Below are positions 1-10,103 of a stretch of DNA of 64,000 bases, one piece after another. The stretch is taken from contig DAORND010000008.1 of assembly GCA_035440755.1 (NCBI GenBank), positions 1 through 64,000 on the forward strand. The letters are read 5' to 3'. The notes under the pieces were generated by a model, which worked only from the letters and a program-made list of their open reading frames with translations, was not told the origin of the DNA and did not search any database. Positions within the stretch are counted from its first letter, which is position 1; each line of letters opens with the position of its first letter. This stretch comes from Aquimonas sp002352135. Lineage in GTDB: Bacteria; Pseudomonadota; Gammaproteobacteria; Xanthomonadales; Xanthomonadaceae. A program made the position numbers and the translations under genes.

Positions 1-28
1 AAAAAACGGTCGACCCGAAGGCCGACCG
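1..28 (-). terminator. Intrinsic terminator of the TonB receptor gene
   Basis: Read on the minus strand, an interrupted GC-rich hairpin (outer stem of six pairs, one A/C mismatch, two inner pairs, CGAA/TTCG-type loop) is followed by a run of at least six T. It lies about 50 bases past the stop of the leftward TonB receptor gene and is cut by the window edge. Confidence 0.7.
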
Positions 29-78
29 CGAAATGTTCGCGCATTGCGCCCGAAGGCGCAATGCGGAGGGCGTTGCTA

Positions 79-3000
79 TCAGAAGCGATAGCGGAAGGTC
101 AGCTGGGCAGCCCAACGCGACTCAGCGGTGACGTCACGCAGCGAGGAGGCATCCACGTCGTTGGTGAACCCGTAGACGTACTTGCCGGTTGCCGGATCGA
201 TACCACCGTAGTAGGCCACACCACGGTTGGACGGGAATCCGATTTCTTCGATCTGTCCCCAATCCTTGTTGATCAGGTTGCCGACGTTGAGGATGTCCAG
301 CGCGATCTCCGCCTTGTTGTCACCGAAGAAGCCCGGCAATTCCTGGCTGATACGCACGTCGAACTGGTTGACCCACTCGTTACGCTCGGTGTTGCGGCCA
401 GCCACTTGGCCGGCATAGCGCGACAGTTCCGGTGTTGCCGCGAGGAACTCGAAGAACGCCGCTTCCTGATCGGCATTTTCGAACAACACGTCGCCAGGGC
501 CAGAGGGCACGTAGAAAAGGTCGTTGACCACGCCGTCGCCGTTCATGTCGTTCTGGAACACCCAGCTGTAGGGCTTGCCGCTGCGGCCTTCATAGAACAG
601 GCCAAAGTCGGTGGCATAGTTCTCGAAGAAATAGTGGCGGTAGCTGAGATTCGCACTGAAACGGTCACGAATGGTGTAGTTGGTCTGGCTGGCGATCTCT
701 TCGTTGGCCTGGAAGATCGAGTTGTTGTTCCAGTTCGACGAGGCCTGCGAGCTGGTCAGCGGATTGACTTCGGTGGCATTGGTGTAGGTGTAGGCCACCA
801 TCCAGCCCCAGTTCTCGGTCATCGGCTTGCTCAACGCCAAGGTCAACTGCTGGCTTTCGCCCTTGTTGGTGGGCAGCGCGTACTGCACCGAGTCGATGCT
901 GCTTGGGCGGTTGGCACGGTTCTGCACGGAGGAGGCTACGGCCCAAGCACCGGAGCTATTCTGGCCCCAGTTGCCGGGATTGTAGCCAGCGGCGTTCCAG
1001 TACAGCATGCGACCGTCTTGGCCCGATGCGGTCGGATTGCCGAAGTCAAGACGCTGGTAATAGAGCGCTGTCTCGGTCTGGGTCAGGATCGCTTCGGCAC
1101 TGGCCACAACGCCATACCATGGCAATTCATGTTCGAAGGCCAGATTGGCCTTCCACACGCTCGGCTGCTCCAGATCGCTGGATACGATGTCGATGAACTG
1201 ACGCAGCGAGGTGCCAGCCGGCACAGGCTGGTTGTTCGGGTCTGGCGAGAACACCACGGTCGAGCCAGCGGTTTGCTGACGCACGACATAGTTCAGGCCG
1301 GTATTGGAGAACGGATTCGACAACCAGACATTGGCGGCCGCACCCTGGAACAGGCCGATACCACCACGCAGCTGGGTCGGACGTTCGGCATCGAAGGTGT
1401 AGTTGAAGCCCAAACGGGGCTGGAACAGGCCATTGCCGTCGATGGTCTGGGTGTTGTCCAAACCATACAGTGTCTGTGCCAACGGGTTGCTGATCGGCGC
1501 ATCGTCGACCATCGGGGTGTCGTAGCGGAAGCCGAACAGCAAGTTCAGGTTGTAGTTGACCGCCCACGAATCCTGCACGAACACGCCGAGATTCTCGAAG
1601 GTCCAATCGGCGGCGATGCTGTTCACGTCGCCATTCGTCGCTGCACGCGAGGTGTAGGCTCGCGGTGTTCCGGTCCGGAAGTCGGCGATGCTGTCAAAGG
1701 TGTAGACACCGTTCAGATCACGGCCAAACAGGTTGTAGATGTCGTTGCTGGTGTAGTCGACACCGAACTTGAACTGGTGGTCACCCACGTAGAGGGTGCC
1801 GGCGCCGAAGAAGTTGGTTTCGTCGGTGAGCAGGATGTTCTTGTGACGGAACTGTTCGGTACCCAGATTCAGCGTGGCCGAACCGATGCGAACGGCAATG
1901 GCCGGCAGATCGGAGAAGGTGTCGGCGATCGAGTCATACGAGCGCTGCGAGACCTTGAACTCGGTGGAGAACGTATCCGACCAATCGCTATAGACCTGCG
2001 CCACGTGGCTTTCGAAGGTCTTCACCTGGTTGTACCAGTAGCTGTTCAGCGACAGCGAGCGGCTGCCGAAGCCCGGCAACACGGGATCAGTCTGCTCCAT
2101 TTTGCTGTAGCGGTAGCTGGCGCGATGATCTTCGTTGATGTTCCAGTCCAGCTTGATCGCATATTCCTCGACATCGGTCTTCAGCGCGTCCGGAATGTCC
2201 AGCGTGCCGGCGTCGAAGCCCCACACGCTGCTGGCGATATCCTGAACTTCCGCGATCTGTGCATCGGTGATGGCTACCTCATTGGAAAGACCCGAGCCCA
2301 CCGGTCCGAAGGCCGGACCCGGCGCATTGCGGGTGAACTGCTCATAGTTGGCGAAGAAGAACAGCGTGTCCTTGATCAGCGGGCCGCCGAAGGTGACACC
2401 GTAGGTTTCTTCGTCCTGGAAGCCAATGAACGGGGTACCGTTGGTGTTGTCGCGCACCCAGTCATTGTCGCGGAACACGTAGTAGACCGAACCACCAAAC
2501 TCGTTAGTGCCCGACTTGGTGACGGCGTTGATGATGCCGCCGGTGGCACCGGTCAGGGTGGTGTCGTACTCAGCGATGGCGATCTGCACTTCTTCGATGG
2601 CGTCGATCGACACCGGCTGGCGCAGGGTCGGCAGGTTGTTTGATTCCAGACCGAACGGATCGTTGGTGGAAACGCCGTCGATCTTGATGGCGTTGAAGCG
2701 GGTGTTCTGACCACCCACCGAGATTTCACCGCGCTGCTTGTCGGTTTGCGACACACGCGGATCAAGGCGGACGTAGTCCTGAATGTTGCGGCCAATCGAC
2801 GGCAGCGCGCGAATCTGCGCCTGGCTGACGTTGGTGCCGGCGCCCATCTTGTCCGGTGAGAAGACGCTGATTTCGCCCGAGGCGACGACTTCAACCGCAT
2901 CCAGTTGCGCGGCGGCTTCGGCCAGGTCAACCATCACCGGGGTGCTGTCGCCCAGATTCACGAACAGGTTTTCGGTGGTTTCACCCTGATAGCCGTCACG

Positions 3001-3261
3001 CATCACGGTGACGCTGTAGGGACCGCCGACGCGCAGACCGCGCGCATTGAAGCGACCCTGCGCATCGGTGGTGGCGCGCGAGGTGGTGCCCGACGGGGTG
3101 TGAACGATCACAACATCGGCACCCGCCAGAGCTTCGCCCTGTTCGGTGGTGACGCGACCGGTCATTTGAGCGGAGGTGTTCTGCGCGAAGGCTGGCGTGG
3201 TGGTGGCAAGCACCAGTGCCAGTGCCCCGGCAAGGCGTTTGACCCGCATCTGCTTATTCAT
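79..3261 (-). CDS. TonB-dependent receptor, Oar-like
   Basis: Outer-membrane receptor expected to import a ligand with energy from TonB-ExbBD; the ligand is unknown. The 1060-residue protein begins with a signal peptide (cleavage after TPAFAQ, about residue 27). A carboxypeptidase-regulatory-like beta domain follows at about 30-110, then a plug domain at about 125-245 and a long beta barrel ending in the outer-membrane signature FRYRF. The N-terminal regulatory domain plus the length places it with the Oar/CirA-like receptors that are abundant in Xanthomonadales. It is the last gene of a leftward pair; 274 bases separate it from the acyltransferase upstream, so it probably has its own promoter. 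A hairpin with T-run follows it. Family is confident, substrate is not. Confidence 0.9.
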   Translation of the reverse strand: MNKQMRVKRLAGALALVLATTTPAFAQNTSAQMTGRVTTEQGEALAGADVVIVHTPSGTTSRATTDAQGRFNARGLRVGGPYSVTVMRDGYQGETTENLFVNLGDSTPVMVDLAEAAAQLDAVEVVASGEISVFSPDKMGAGTNVSQAQIRALPSIGRNIQDYVRLDPRVSQTDKQRGEISVGGQNTRFNAIKIDGVSTNDPFGLESNNLPTLRQPVSIDAIEEVQIAIAEYDTTLTGATGGIINAVTKSGTNEFGGSVYYVFRDNDWVRDNTNGTPFIGFQDEETYGVTFGGPLIKDTLFFFANYEQFTRNAPGPAFGPVGSGLSNEVAITDAQIAEVQDIASSVWGFDAGTLDIPDALKTDVEEYAIKLDWNINEDHRASYRYSKMEQTDPVLPGFGSRSLSLNSYWYNQVKTFESHVAQVYSDWSDTFSTEFKVSQRSYDSIADTFSDLPAIAVRIGSATLNLGTEQFRHKNILLTDETNFFGAGTLYVGDHQFKFGVDYTSNDIYNLFGRDLNGVYTFDSIADFRTGTPRAYTSRAATNGDVNSIAADWTFENLGVFVQDSWAVNYNLNLLFGFRYDTPMVDDAPISNPLAQTLYGLDNTQTIDGNGLFQPRLGFNYTFDAERPTQLRGGIGLFQGAAANVWLSNPFSNTGLNYVVRQQTAGSTVVFSPDPNNQPVPAGTSLRQFIDIVSSDLEQPSVWKANLAFEHELPWYGVVASAEAILTQTETALYYQRLDFGNPTASGQDGRMLYWNAAGYNPGNWGQNSSGAWAVASSVQNRANRPSSIDSVQYALPTNKGESQQLTLALSKPMTENWGWMVAYTYTNATEVNPLTSSQASSNWNNNSIFQANEEIASQTNYTIRDRFSANLSYRHYFFENYATDFGLFYEGRSGKPYSWVFQNDMNGDGVVNDLFYVPSGPGDVLFENADQEAAFFEFLAATPELSRYAGQVAGRNTERNEWVNQFDVRISQELPGFFGDNKAEIALDILNVGNLINKDWGQIEEIGFPSNRGVAYYGGIDPATGKYVYGFTNDVDASSLRDVTAESRWAAQLTFRYRF

Positions 3262-3535
3262 GTCATGAATCCCTGTTGAGGTTGAACAAAGAAAACTGGT
3301 TCGGCGTCCTGCCTGGCGTTCCCGGATGACGCAAACGTCGCGGCAATGCCTGCCGCCTCCGGTGTTCCGGGCCGAGGTGGACGGGCGGTCGAGAAGAATT
3401 CCGGCTGACCAGATGCGTTCGCCGCGAGCGCATGGTCATTAACTCCAGTTTAACAGCACCGTATGACAGTTTTGTAACCCGGCCATCCGATTGTCATGGT
3501 TTGACTCGCGAGGGCGATTGAAATAGCTAAGAAAA

Positions 3536-5257
3536 TCAATCGGATGATGTGCCTCCGAGATATCGGGCGCGTTTCTGCGGACGCAGGCGCTGCAAGTCGA
3601 TCCGGATCAGACCATCAATACAGTGACCGAAGTCGGCATCGACGCTGAAGGCCAGGAAATTCACGCCATCGCGTTCACAAAGGTCGACATACTGGCGATA
3701 GAGCGTGGGTAGTACGCAGTTCATCGCGGTCAGTCGTTCGCGTAACTGCTGCAACGCCAGGTCGGGGTTTGCTGCCAGGTGCTGCGCCTCCAGCGCGACC
3801 TCTGCCGAGATTTGCACCGGGCTTCGGGCGGTCGAGTCGGTGGTGGTTGGCGGGAAGCAGGCCGCATGCGTCGCGACGATCCACTCGCGTGCGGACTCGG
3901 GCAGGCTGGCCGACAGGCTGACCGGGCCAAGCAGGTATCGCACCTGTGGATGACGGCGGAGATAGGCGCCGATGCCCTGCCACAGATAGTCCAGGCTGCG
4001 GCTGCCCCAATAACGCGGTTGCACGAAGCTGCGCCCGAGTTCGATGCTATGCCGCAGCCAGTCCAAGGCGCCGTCCTGATAGTGGAACAGGGTATTGGAG
4101 TACAAGCCCTCCAGTCCAAAGCGTTCCAGGACTCGGGCGCAGTCGGCGACACGATAGGCACCGACGATTTCCAGTGACGGCTCATCCCACAGCACGATGT
4201 GCCGATAGTGGGCGTCGAAGCGATCCAGATCGCGCTTCAAACCAGTGCCTTCGCCCACTTTGCGGAAGCTGAGTTCGCGCAGGCGACCAATTTCCTTCAG
4301 TGCGATGTTGTCCGGCGCAGCATCCAGCAGGTAGATGTGTTTTCCATCACGGGTCGCGCCGAGGCGCTCGGCATGTTGCAGCGCGGTGCGAACCAACAGG
4401 GGCGGTTGCGGGTGGGCGATCGCACTGGAGGTGGCAAACATCGGTGGCTTGCGACGCGCCAGACGATAGACATGCGCGCGCATGCGCTGGGCGATCTGGC
4501 GCTCGTTCAGTCGCTCCGGGTGGAGTGCCACAGTGGGGATCTGTGCACCGACGGTCAGCGTCAGTGTGCGGCGTTCGGTTTTGAACATCTCGCGCGGCAG
4601 CATCAGGGTTGCCAGCGGCTTGGCCAGCATGGACAGTCCATAAAACATGGGCGAGTTGTGAGCCGCGATGTGTACCGGTAACACGGGGGCTCCCATGCGT
4701 TTGGCAAAGCGCAGAAAGCCCGCACTCCAACGCCCGTCGCGCACGCCATTGGGGCGGATGCGGCTGACTTCTCCTGCCGGGAAGACGATCAGTGCCTGTT
4801 CCTGCTCCAAGGCCCGGTAAGCGGCACGCAAGCCACCCGGGGATTCGTTGTCGCCAAACACTTCCACCGGCACAAGCAGGTCGCGCAGGGGAGCGAGGCT
4901 CATCAGGACTTCGTTGGCCAAAACCTTCACATCGCGACGAACCGATCCCACCAGATGCAACAGCGCGAGCGCGTCAATGGCTCCCAGGGGATGATTGGCC
5001 ACAATCACCACGCGTCCTTCCGAGGGGATGTTGGCGCGATCAAGATGACCAACCCGGTAGGTCTGCTGCAGGTGTTCCAGCGCGGCCTCGACGAAATCGA
5101 AATCACGCGTGTCTCGCAGAGCCTGCAAGGCCAGGTTGACCCGCTCTTCGCAGACGACGCGACGCAGCAGGTCGACCACTGGGCGTGAAAAGGCCCGCGC
5201 TGCGCCTTCGGACAAGGCTGGAAACGCGCTGTAGAAGCGTTGCTCGACACTGATCAC
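3536..5257 (-). CDS. Bifunctional acyltransferase: PlsC domain plus GNAT (OlsB-like) domain, OlsF-like
   Basis: I start it at the GTG at 5257 because a GGAGGG ribosome site lies just upstream; the frame stays open much further, but that extension only mirrors hutU. The 573-residue product has an N-terminal lysophospholipid acyltransferase domain (about 80-270) with NHPLGAID in place of the usual HxxxxD block and FPAGEVSR. The C-terminal half (about 320-530) resembles the hemolysin/OlsB type of N-acyltransferase (IVGAYRVAD, SLDYLWQGIGAYL). This PlsC-then-OlsB order and length match OlsF, which makes ornithine lipids in one protein. Cytoplasmic face of the membrane is expected. Ornithine as substrate is inference; a glycine or other amino-acid lipid is possible. 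Confidence 0.8.
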   Translation of the reverse strand: MISVEQRFYSAFPALSEGAARAFSRPVVDLLRRVVCEERVNLALQALRDTRDFDFVEAALEHLQQTYRVGHLDRANIPSEGRVVIVANHPLGAIDALALLHLVGSVRRDVKVLANEVLMSLAPLRDLLVPVEVFGDNESPGGLRAAYRALEQEQALIVFPAGEVSRIRPNGVRDGRWSAGFLRFAKRMGAPVLPVHIAAHNSPMFYGLSMLAKPLATLMLPREMFKTERRTLTLTVGAQIPTVALHPERLNERQIAQRMRAHVYRLARRKPPMFATSSAIAHPQPPLLVRTALQHAERLGATRDGKHIYLLDAAPDNIALKEIGRLRELSFRKVGEGTGLKRDLDRFDAHYRHIVLWDEPSLEIVGAYRVADCARVLERFGLEGLYSNTLFHYQDGALDWLRHSIELGRSFVQPRYWGSRSLDYLWQGIGAYLRRHPQVRYLLGPVSLSASLPESAREWIVATHAACFPPTTTDSTARSPVQISAEVALEAQHLAANPDLALQQLRERLTAMNCVLPTLYRQYVDLCERDGVNFLAFSVDADFGHCIDGLIRIDLQRLRPQKRARYLGGTSSD

Positions 5258-5300
5258 GGCGCACCCTCCGTTGATTCGTGACAAGCCTAGGGCGCTTGCT

Positions 5301-5331
5301 TTGCCGCTTCGTGACACCCGCTCTCTATACT
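5301..5331 (+). promoter_or_regulatory. Possible sigma-70 promoter of hutU
   Basis: TTGCCG at 5301-5306 and a good -10 box TATACT at 5326-5331 are separated by 19 bases, slightly longer than ideal. The -10 lies 28 bases before the chosen hutU ATG. The site sits in the 101-base gap between two divergent genes. Confidence 0.4.
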
Positions 5332-5358
5332 GTTCCGTCACCCAGCTGGAGCGTCCAA

Positions 5359-7047
5359 ATGTCCGTTGATCACCTGTCTGACCGTCTACGCCATGACCCT
5401 TCGCGGGTGATTCGCGCGCCGCGTGGCAGCGAGCGTCGTTGCCTGAGTTGGCAGACTGAAGCGGCCTATCGGATGCTGCACAACAATCTGGATCCCGAGG
5501 TTGCGGAAGATCCCAGTCGTCTGGTGGTGTACGGCGGCATCGGGCGCGCTGCGCGCGATTGGGCCTGCTTCGACGCGATTGCCCGGGCGCTGGAGACCTT
5601 GCGTGATGATCAGACCTTGCTGGTGCAGTCGGGCAAGCCGGTGGGCATTTTTCGCTCGCACCCGGACGCGCCGCGTGTGTTGATTGCGAACTCCAATCTG
5701 GTGCCGCATTGGGCAACGTGGGAGCACTTTCACGAACTCGACCGCAAGGGCCTGATGATGTATGGGCAGATGACCGCAGGCTCATGGATCTATATCGGCT
5801 CGCAGGGCATCGTGCAGGGCACCTACGAGACCTTTGTCGAGATGGGGCGGCAACACTACGCCGGTGACTTGCGTGGGCGCTGGATTCTGACTGCGGGACT
5901 GGGCGGCATGGGGGGCGCGCAACCTCTGGCGGCGAGTCTGGCCGGTGCCTGCTCGCTGAACATCGAGTGTCGGCAGAGCAGTATCGATTTCCGCTTGCGC
6001 ACGCGCTACGTCGATGAGCAGGCGAACGACATTGACGATGCACTGGCGAGGATTGCGCGCTACACGGCAGCTGGCAATGCCAAATCGATTGCCCTGTTGG
6101 GCAATGCCGCGGAGGTGCTGCCCGAACTGGTCCGCCGTGGCGTGCGTCCGGATGCAGTGACCGATCAGACGTCGGCGCATGATCCGCTCCACGGCTATCT
6201 GCCTCTCGGTTGGACGATCGAACAATGGCTCGCGGCGCAGGCGAGTGATCCGGACACGGTGACCCAGGCTGCCAAACAGAGCATGCGTGTGCATGTCGAG
6301 GCGATGCTTGCGTTTCAGAAGATGGGCGTGCCGGTGTTTGATTACGGCAACAACCTGCGCCAGATGGCGAAAGATGTCGGTTGCGACAACGCTTTTGATT
6401 TTCCCGGCTTTGTTCCAGCGTATGTGCGTCCACTGTTCTGTCGCGGCATCGGGCCGTTCCGCTGGGTCGCGCTGTCGGGCGATCCCGAGGACATTCGCAA
6501 GACTGACGCCAAGGTGAAGGAACTGATTCACGACGATCCGCATCTGCATCGCTGGCTGGATATGGCGAGCGAGCGCATCGCGTTCCAGGGCTTGCCCGCG
6601 CGCATCTGCTGGGTCGGACTGGGACAGCGGCATCGACTGGGGTTGGCGTTCAACGCAATGGTTCGTTCCGGTGAACTGAAGGCGCCCATCGTGATCGGTC
6701 GAGACCATCTCGATTCGGGTTCGGTGGCCAGCCCCAATCGTGAGACGGAGTCGATGCGTGATGGATCGGATGCGGTGTCCGATTGGCCGCTGCTGAATGC
6801 GATGTTGAACGTGGCAGGCGGCGCGACTTGGGTCAGCCTGCACCACGGTGGTGGCGTTGGCATGGGCTATTCGCAGCATTCCGGTGTGGTGATCGTGTGC
6901 GACGGCAGTGAAGCGGCGGATCGCCGGATCGAACGCGTGCTGTGGAATGACCCTGCGACGGGCGTGATGCGTCATGCGGATGCGGGCTACCCGGCTGCTA
7001 TCGATTGCGCCAGGGAACAGAACTTGCCTCTCCCTATGCTGGAATGA
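5359..7047 (+). CDS. hutU: Urocanate hydratase (urocanase)
   Basis: Cytoplasmic NAD-dependent enzyme that converts urocanate to imidazolone propionate, step two of histidine degradation. The 562-residue product has the family length. Visible motifs are the NAD-binding GLGGMGGAQPLA, DQTSAHDPLHGYLPLGW, the cysteine in RPLFCRGIGPFRW, and RDHLDSGSVASPNRETESM. The start at 5359 is chosen by comparison with the family N-terminus; an in-frame upstream start at 5278 would add 27 residues with no domain content. No hutH, hutI, hutG or hutC lies in the window, so the gene stands apart from the rest of the pathway, which is usually clustered. A promoter-like site precedes it. Confidence 0.96.
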   Translation: MSVDHLSDRLRHDPSRVIRAPRGSERRCLSWQTEAAYRMLHNNLDPEVAEDPSRLVVYGGIGRAARDWACFDAIARALETLRDDQTLLVQSGKPVGIFRSHPDAPRVLIANSNLVPHWATWEHFHELDRKGLMMYGQMTAGSWIYIGSQGIVQGTYETFVEMGRQHYAGDLRGRWILTAGLGGMGGAQPLAASLAGACSLNIECRQSSIDFRLRTRYVDEQANDIDDALARIARYTAAGNAKSIALLGNAAEVLPELVRRGVRPDAVTDQTSAHDPLHGYLPLGWTIEQWLAAQASDPDTVTQAAKQSMRVHVEAMLAFQKMGVPVFDYGNNLRQMAKDVGCDNAFDFPGFVPAYVRPLFCRGIGPFRWVALSGDPEDIRKTDAKVKELIHDDPHLHRWLDMASERIAFQGLPARICWVGLGQRHRLGLAFNAMVRSGELKAPIVIGRDHLDSGSVASPNRETESMRDGSDAVSDWPLLNAMLNVAGGATWVSLHHGGGVGMGYSQHSGVVIVCDGSEAADRRIERVLWNDPATGVMRHADAGYPAAIDCAREQNLPLPMLE

Positions 7048-7093
7048 GTCGCCGACTGCCCTGATGCCATTGAAGAGCCCCAATTCCAGCGCC

Positions 7094-10072
7094 ATGACGA
7101 TCTGCATCGATGAGTCTCGCGGGCATGCGCGCTTGGCATGGGTTGCTCTCAGGCTTGCCGCGGCTGTCGTTCTTGGCTGGGTTCTTGTTGTTGGTCACGC
7201 AGACGCCCGTCCTCTGCGCGACTACCCGCGCGTGGCGTGGTCCGCGCGGGATGGGTTGCCACACCAACATATCAATGCTCTGGCGCAGACACCCGACGGG
7301 GCATTGTGGGTGGGAACCTTCGAAGGCTTGGTTCGCTTCAATGGGGCGAACTTCACGGTGCTTCGTCCCAGCAACACCCCGGCGCTGCCCGATGCCTCGA
7401 TCATTGGTTTGTCGCGTGCCCAGGATGGCGGTCTGTTGGTGGTGACCTCGGGGAGAGGCATTGCGCGTTGGCGAGCCGGTCAGTGGCTACCCATTCCTGA
7501 GGGCATCAACTCGCCGCGGGATCGGGTCGATGGGGCTTGGGTCGACGCGCTCGGTCAACTTTGGGTGTCACAGCGCGATGGTGGTCTGTGGCGTGTGGAT
7601 GCCAATGGCGTCAAATGGCCCATCGCTGACCAACCGACCTCGCCTGTGTTCGCCATGCAGGATGACGCCGCCGGACAAATGTGGATCGCTGGTGCCTTCG
7701 GACTGCGCCGCGTTGCAGACGACAAAGTACACGCGCTGGACCCAGGAAGCGGGTTCCCGGCCGTCTCTGTTCGCGCTTTGCACCGAACGCCAAGCGATGG
7801 CCGTCTGGTCGTTGTGACGGCCTTGGGTGTGTATGTCGAGCGTGACGGAAAGTTTGCACCCCTGGCTCGGGAGCTGGTAGACATCAATGCGCGCGATCTG
7901 GATTTCGGCCAACAGGGTGAGGTGATTGTTGCCACGACCGATCAGGGCGTATTGCGACTTTCGCCACGCGGGGAGTTGCAGCGATTTGGCGCGGACGATG
8001 GCTTACTTGGTACGCGGGTCAATGCGGTTCTGACGGATCGCGATGGCGATTTGTGGATCGGAACAGGCAACGGTATACAGCGGTTGACTGATCTTCCGGT
8101 CAGCATGGTCAGTACGCATCACGGGTTGCGCAACCCGACTATCCGCACCTTGTTGTCACGACCCGATGGCAGTGTTCTGGCCGGCGGGACCGGCGGCTTA
8201 TATCGAATCCGCGATGGGATAGCCGAGCCGGTGAACCTGGAGGGCGTGGCATCGGTGGGCACTATTCTCAGCCTGATTCCCAGTGCAGACGGCGAGGTAT
8301 GGGTCGGTAGTGACTTGGGAGTGGTCTGGAAGGGCGATGCTGTGATGCGCCGTCACGCGGTGACCGACCATTTGCCGGGTGGGTTCGAGGCGCGGACCTT
8401 GGCGGAAGATGAGCTCGGAAACCTCTGGTTGGGCGGCAATCTCGGCGTCGCGCGCTGGGATGGCAACGAGCTGACGCACTTTTCGGAGGCCAGCGGGCTG
8501 AAGCGGGACTACGTGCTGCGCCTGCAGGCCGCGCGCGGCGGCGGCATCTGGATCGGCTTCAATGACGGACTGGTTCGTTACGCCGATGGCGCATTCAATG
8601 CGGTAGATGTCTCCGGCGCCAACGCCGCGCGCGAGGTCTTCAGCATTCTCGAAGACGCGGACGGCACGCTCTGGCTGGCCACGGATCGAGGACTTGGACG
8701 CCATCGAGCCGGTCGAACCCAGCACCTTGATGTGCGTCACGGATTGCCCGAAAGCAAATTCTTCGAGGTGGTAGACGATGCGCATGGCAATTTTTGGTTG
8801 ACCTCCAACTCGGGCATGACGCTGGTTCCTCGGGAAAATGCCGAGGCGCTGCTGGATGGCCGACGCACGACGCTGGGCAACGTCACTCTCAACGAAGGCT
8901 TTGGGATGGCAGTGGCACAGTGCAATGGCGCAGCAGGCCACGCAGGAGTAATTCATGACGGCGAGATTTGGGCAGCAACCTCGGCTGGGATTGCGCACGT
9001 ATCTGCTGACCGCGCGATGCGCTTCGTCAGCTTGCCTCGTGGTGTGATGATCGAGGCGATGCGCGTCAATGGCGAGATCGTTCCGCATGAAGGGATCCCT
9101 GTGCTGCCTGCCGACACGCAACGGGTCGAGTTCGATGTGGTCAGTCCAACATTTCGCGCACCGGAAAGCCTCTACTACCGGCATCGCCTGACGGGCTTCG
9201 ATAGCGACTGGGTCATCGGTGATCGCATCGGTGCGCGCGTTCAATACACCAACCTTGGACCAGGCGAGTATCGCTTCGAAGCACAGGCTTCGGCGGACTT
9301 TCTACATTGGTCGGGAGACAATCAAGCGGTCGCTTTTCAAGTCGCCGCACACTGGTGGCAGCGGATTGAGTTCATCGCTGCGACCTTGGGCACTGTTGTC
9401 GTTCTCCTGATTGTGGGTTACCAGTGGCGGATTCGCAATTTGCGCTACCGCGAAAAGGCACTGGCCAGGTTGGTGGCCGAGCGCACAGCAGAACTGCAGC
9501 TCACTAATGCGCGCTTGCGGACACTCAATCAGCGTGAAGCCGAACGCTCTGCGGATTTTCAGCAGCAAGCCATGACGGACGCGCTGACCGGATTACCCAA
9601 CCGCCGCGCTTTCGAGAATCGACTGGGATTGTTGTTGCAGGACCGCGTGCCATTGGTGCTCGGCTTGCTGGACATTGATCACTTCAAGCGGATCAACGAC
9701 CAGTACTCACATGGTGCTGGCGATGAGGTCTTGACGGCGTTGGGGCAGCACCTCCGGCAGCACCTGTCTTCAAATGGCCTGCAGCGCCGTGGCGATCCCT
9801 TTGTGGCGCGTTGGGGTGGCGAGGAGTTCGCCATTCTTTGGCCGCATGCTGACTTGACGATGGCGCGCGACATGGCAGAAAAACTGCGTTTGAGCGTCGC
9901 TGAACGGGTTTGGCCGCGCGAGGAAGGCTCGTTCAGGTTGACGATTTCAGTTGGCTTGGCCGAGCGACGCGGCGAGGAGAGCGCAGATGCCTTTCTGCGT
10001 CGCGCAGATGCTCAGTTGTATGCGGCAAAGCATGCAGGTCGCAACCGCGTCGAGGCCGATCCGGATCAGTAG
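7094..10072 (+). CDS. Periplasmic beta-propeller sensor with GGDEF diguanylate cyclase domain
   Basis: Predicted inner-membrane protein of 992 residues that would make cyclic di-GMP in response to a periplasmic signal. After an N-terminal hydrophobic segment (about 14-34) come many propeller repeats of the two-component-regulator type (DGLPHQHINAL, ALWVGTFEGL, DLWIGTGNGI and similar). A Y_Y_Y domain follows at about 670-735 and a membrane span at about 758-778. A short coiled segment leads to a GGDEF domain with DALTGLPNRR and an intact GGEEF at 908-912. An RxxD (RRGD) precedes GGEEF but with six instead of five residues between, so product inhibition is uncertain. The ATG at 7064 is an alternative start. 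The family architecture is clear; the ligand is unknown. Confidence 0.88.
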   Translation: MTICIDESRGHARLAWVALRLAAAVVLGWVLVVGHADARPLRDYPRVAWSARDGLPHQHINALAQTPDGALWVGTFEGLVRFNGANFTVLRPSNTPALPDASIIGLSRAQDGGLLVVTSGRGIARWRAGQWLPIPEGINSPRDRVDGAWVDALGQLWVSQRDGGLWRVDANGVKWPIADQPTSPVFAMQDDAAGQMWIAGAFGLRRVADDKVHALDPGSGFPAVSVRALHRTPSDGRLVVVTALGVYVERDGKFAPLARELVDINARDLDFGQQGEVIVATTDQGVLRLSPRGELQRFGADDGLLGTRVNAVLTDRDGDLWIGTGNGIQRLTDLPVSMVSTHHGLRNPTIRTLLSRPDGSVLAGGTGGLYRIRDGIAEPVNLEGVASVGTILSLIPSADGEVWVGSDLGVVWKGDAVMRRHAVTDHLPGGFEARTLAEDELGNLWLGGNLGVARWDGNELTHFSEASGLKRDYVLRLQAARGGGIWIGFNDGLVRYADGAFNAVDVSGANAAREVFSILEDADGTLWLATDRGLGRHRAGRTQHLDVRHGLPESKFFEVVDDAHGNFWLTSNSGMTLVPRENAEALLDGRRTTLGNVTLNEGFGMAVAQCNGAAGHAGVIHDGEIWAATSAGIAHVSADRAMRFVSLPRGVMIEAMRVNGEIVPHEGIPVLPADTQRVEFDVVSPTFRAPESLYYRHRLTGFDSDWVIGDRIGARVQYTNLGPGEYRFEAQASADFLHWSGDNQAVAFQVAAHWWQRIEFIAATLGTVVVLLIVGYQWRIRNLRYREKALARLVAERTAELQLTNARLRTLNQREAERSADFQQQAMTDALTGLPNRRAFENRLGLLLQDRVPLVLGLLDIDHFKRINDQYSHGAGDEVLTALGQHLRQHLSSNGLQRRGDPFVARWGGEEFAILWPHADLTMARDMAEKLRLSVAERVWPREEGSFRLTISVGLAERRGEESADAFLRRADAQLYAAKHAGRNRVEADPDQ

Positions 10073-10103
10073 TATGCGCCTGACGGGCAGTGCTGCCATC
10101 GCG

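Noticed and set aside
61..2643. Long open frame (860 codons) on the plus strand opposite the TonB receptor
   Set aside because: Exact mirror of a well-supported gene; no domain content. High GC lengthens antisense frames.
5258..6433. Upstream extension of the acyltransferase frame on the minus strand
   Set aside because: Overlaps hutU entirely and is Ser/Arg/Pro-rich without family features; the GTG at 5257 has the ribosome site.
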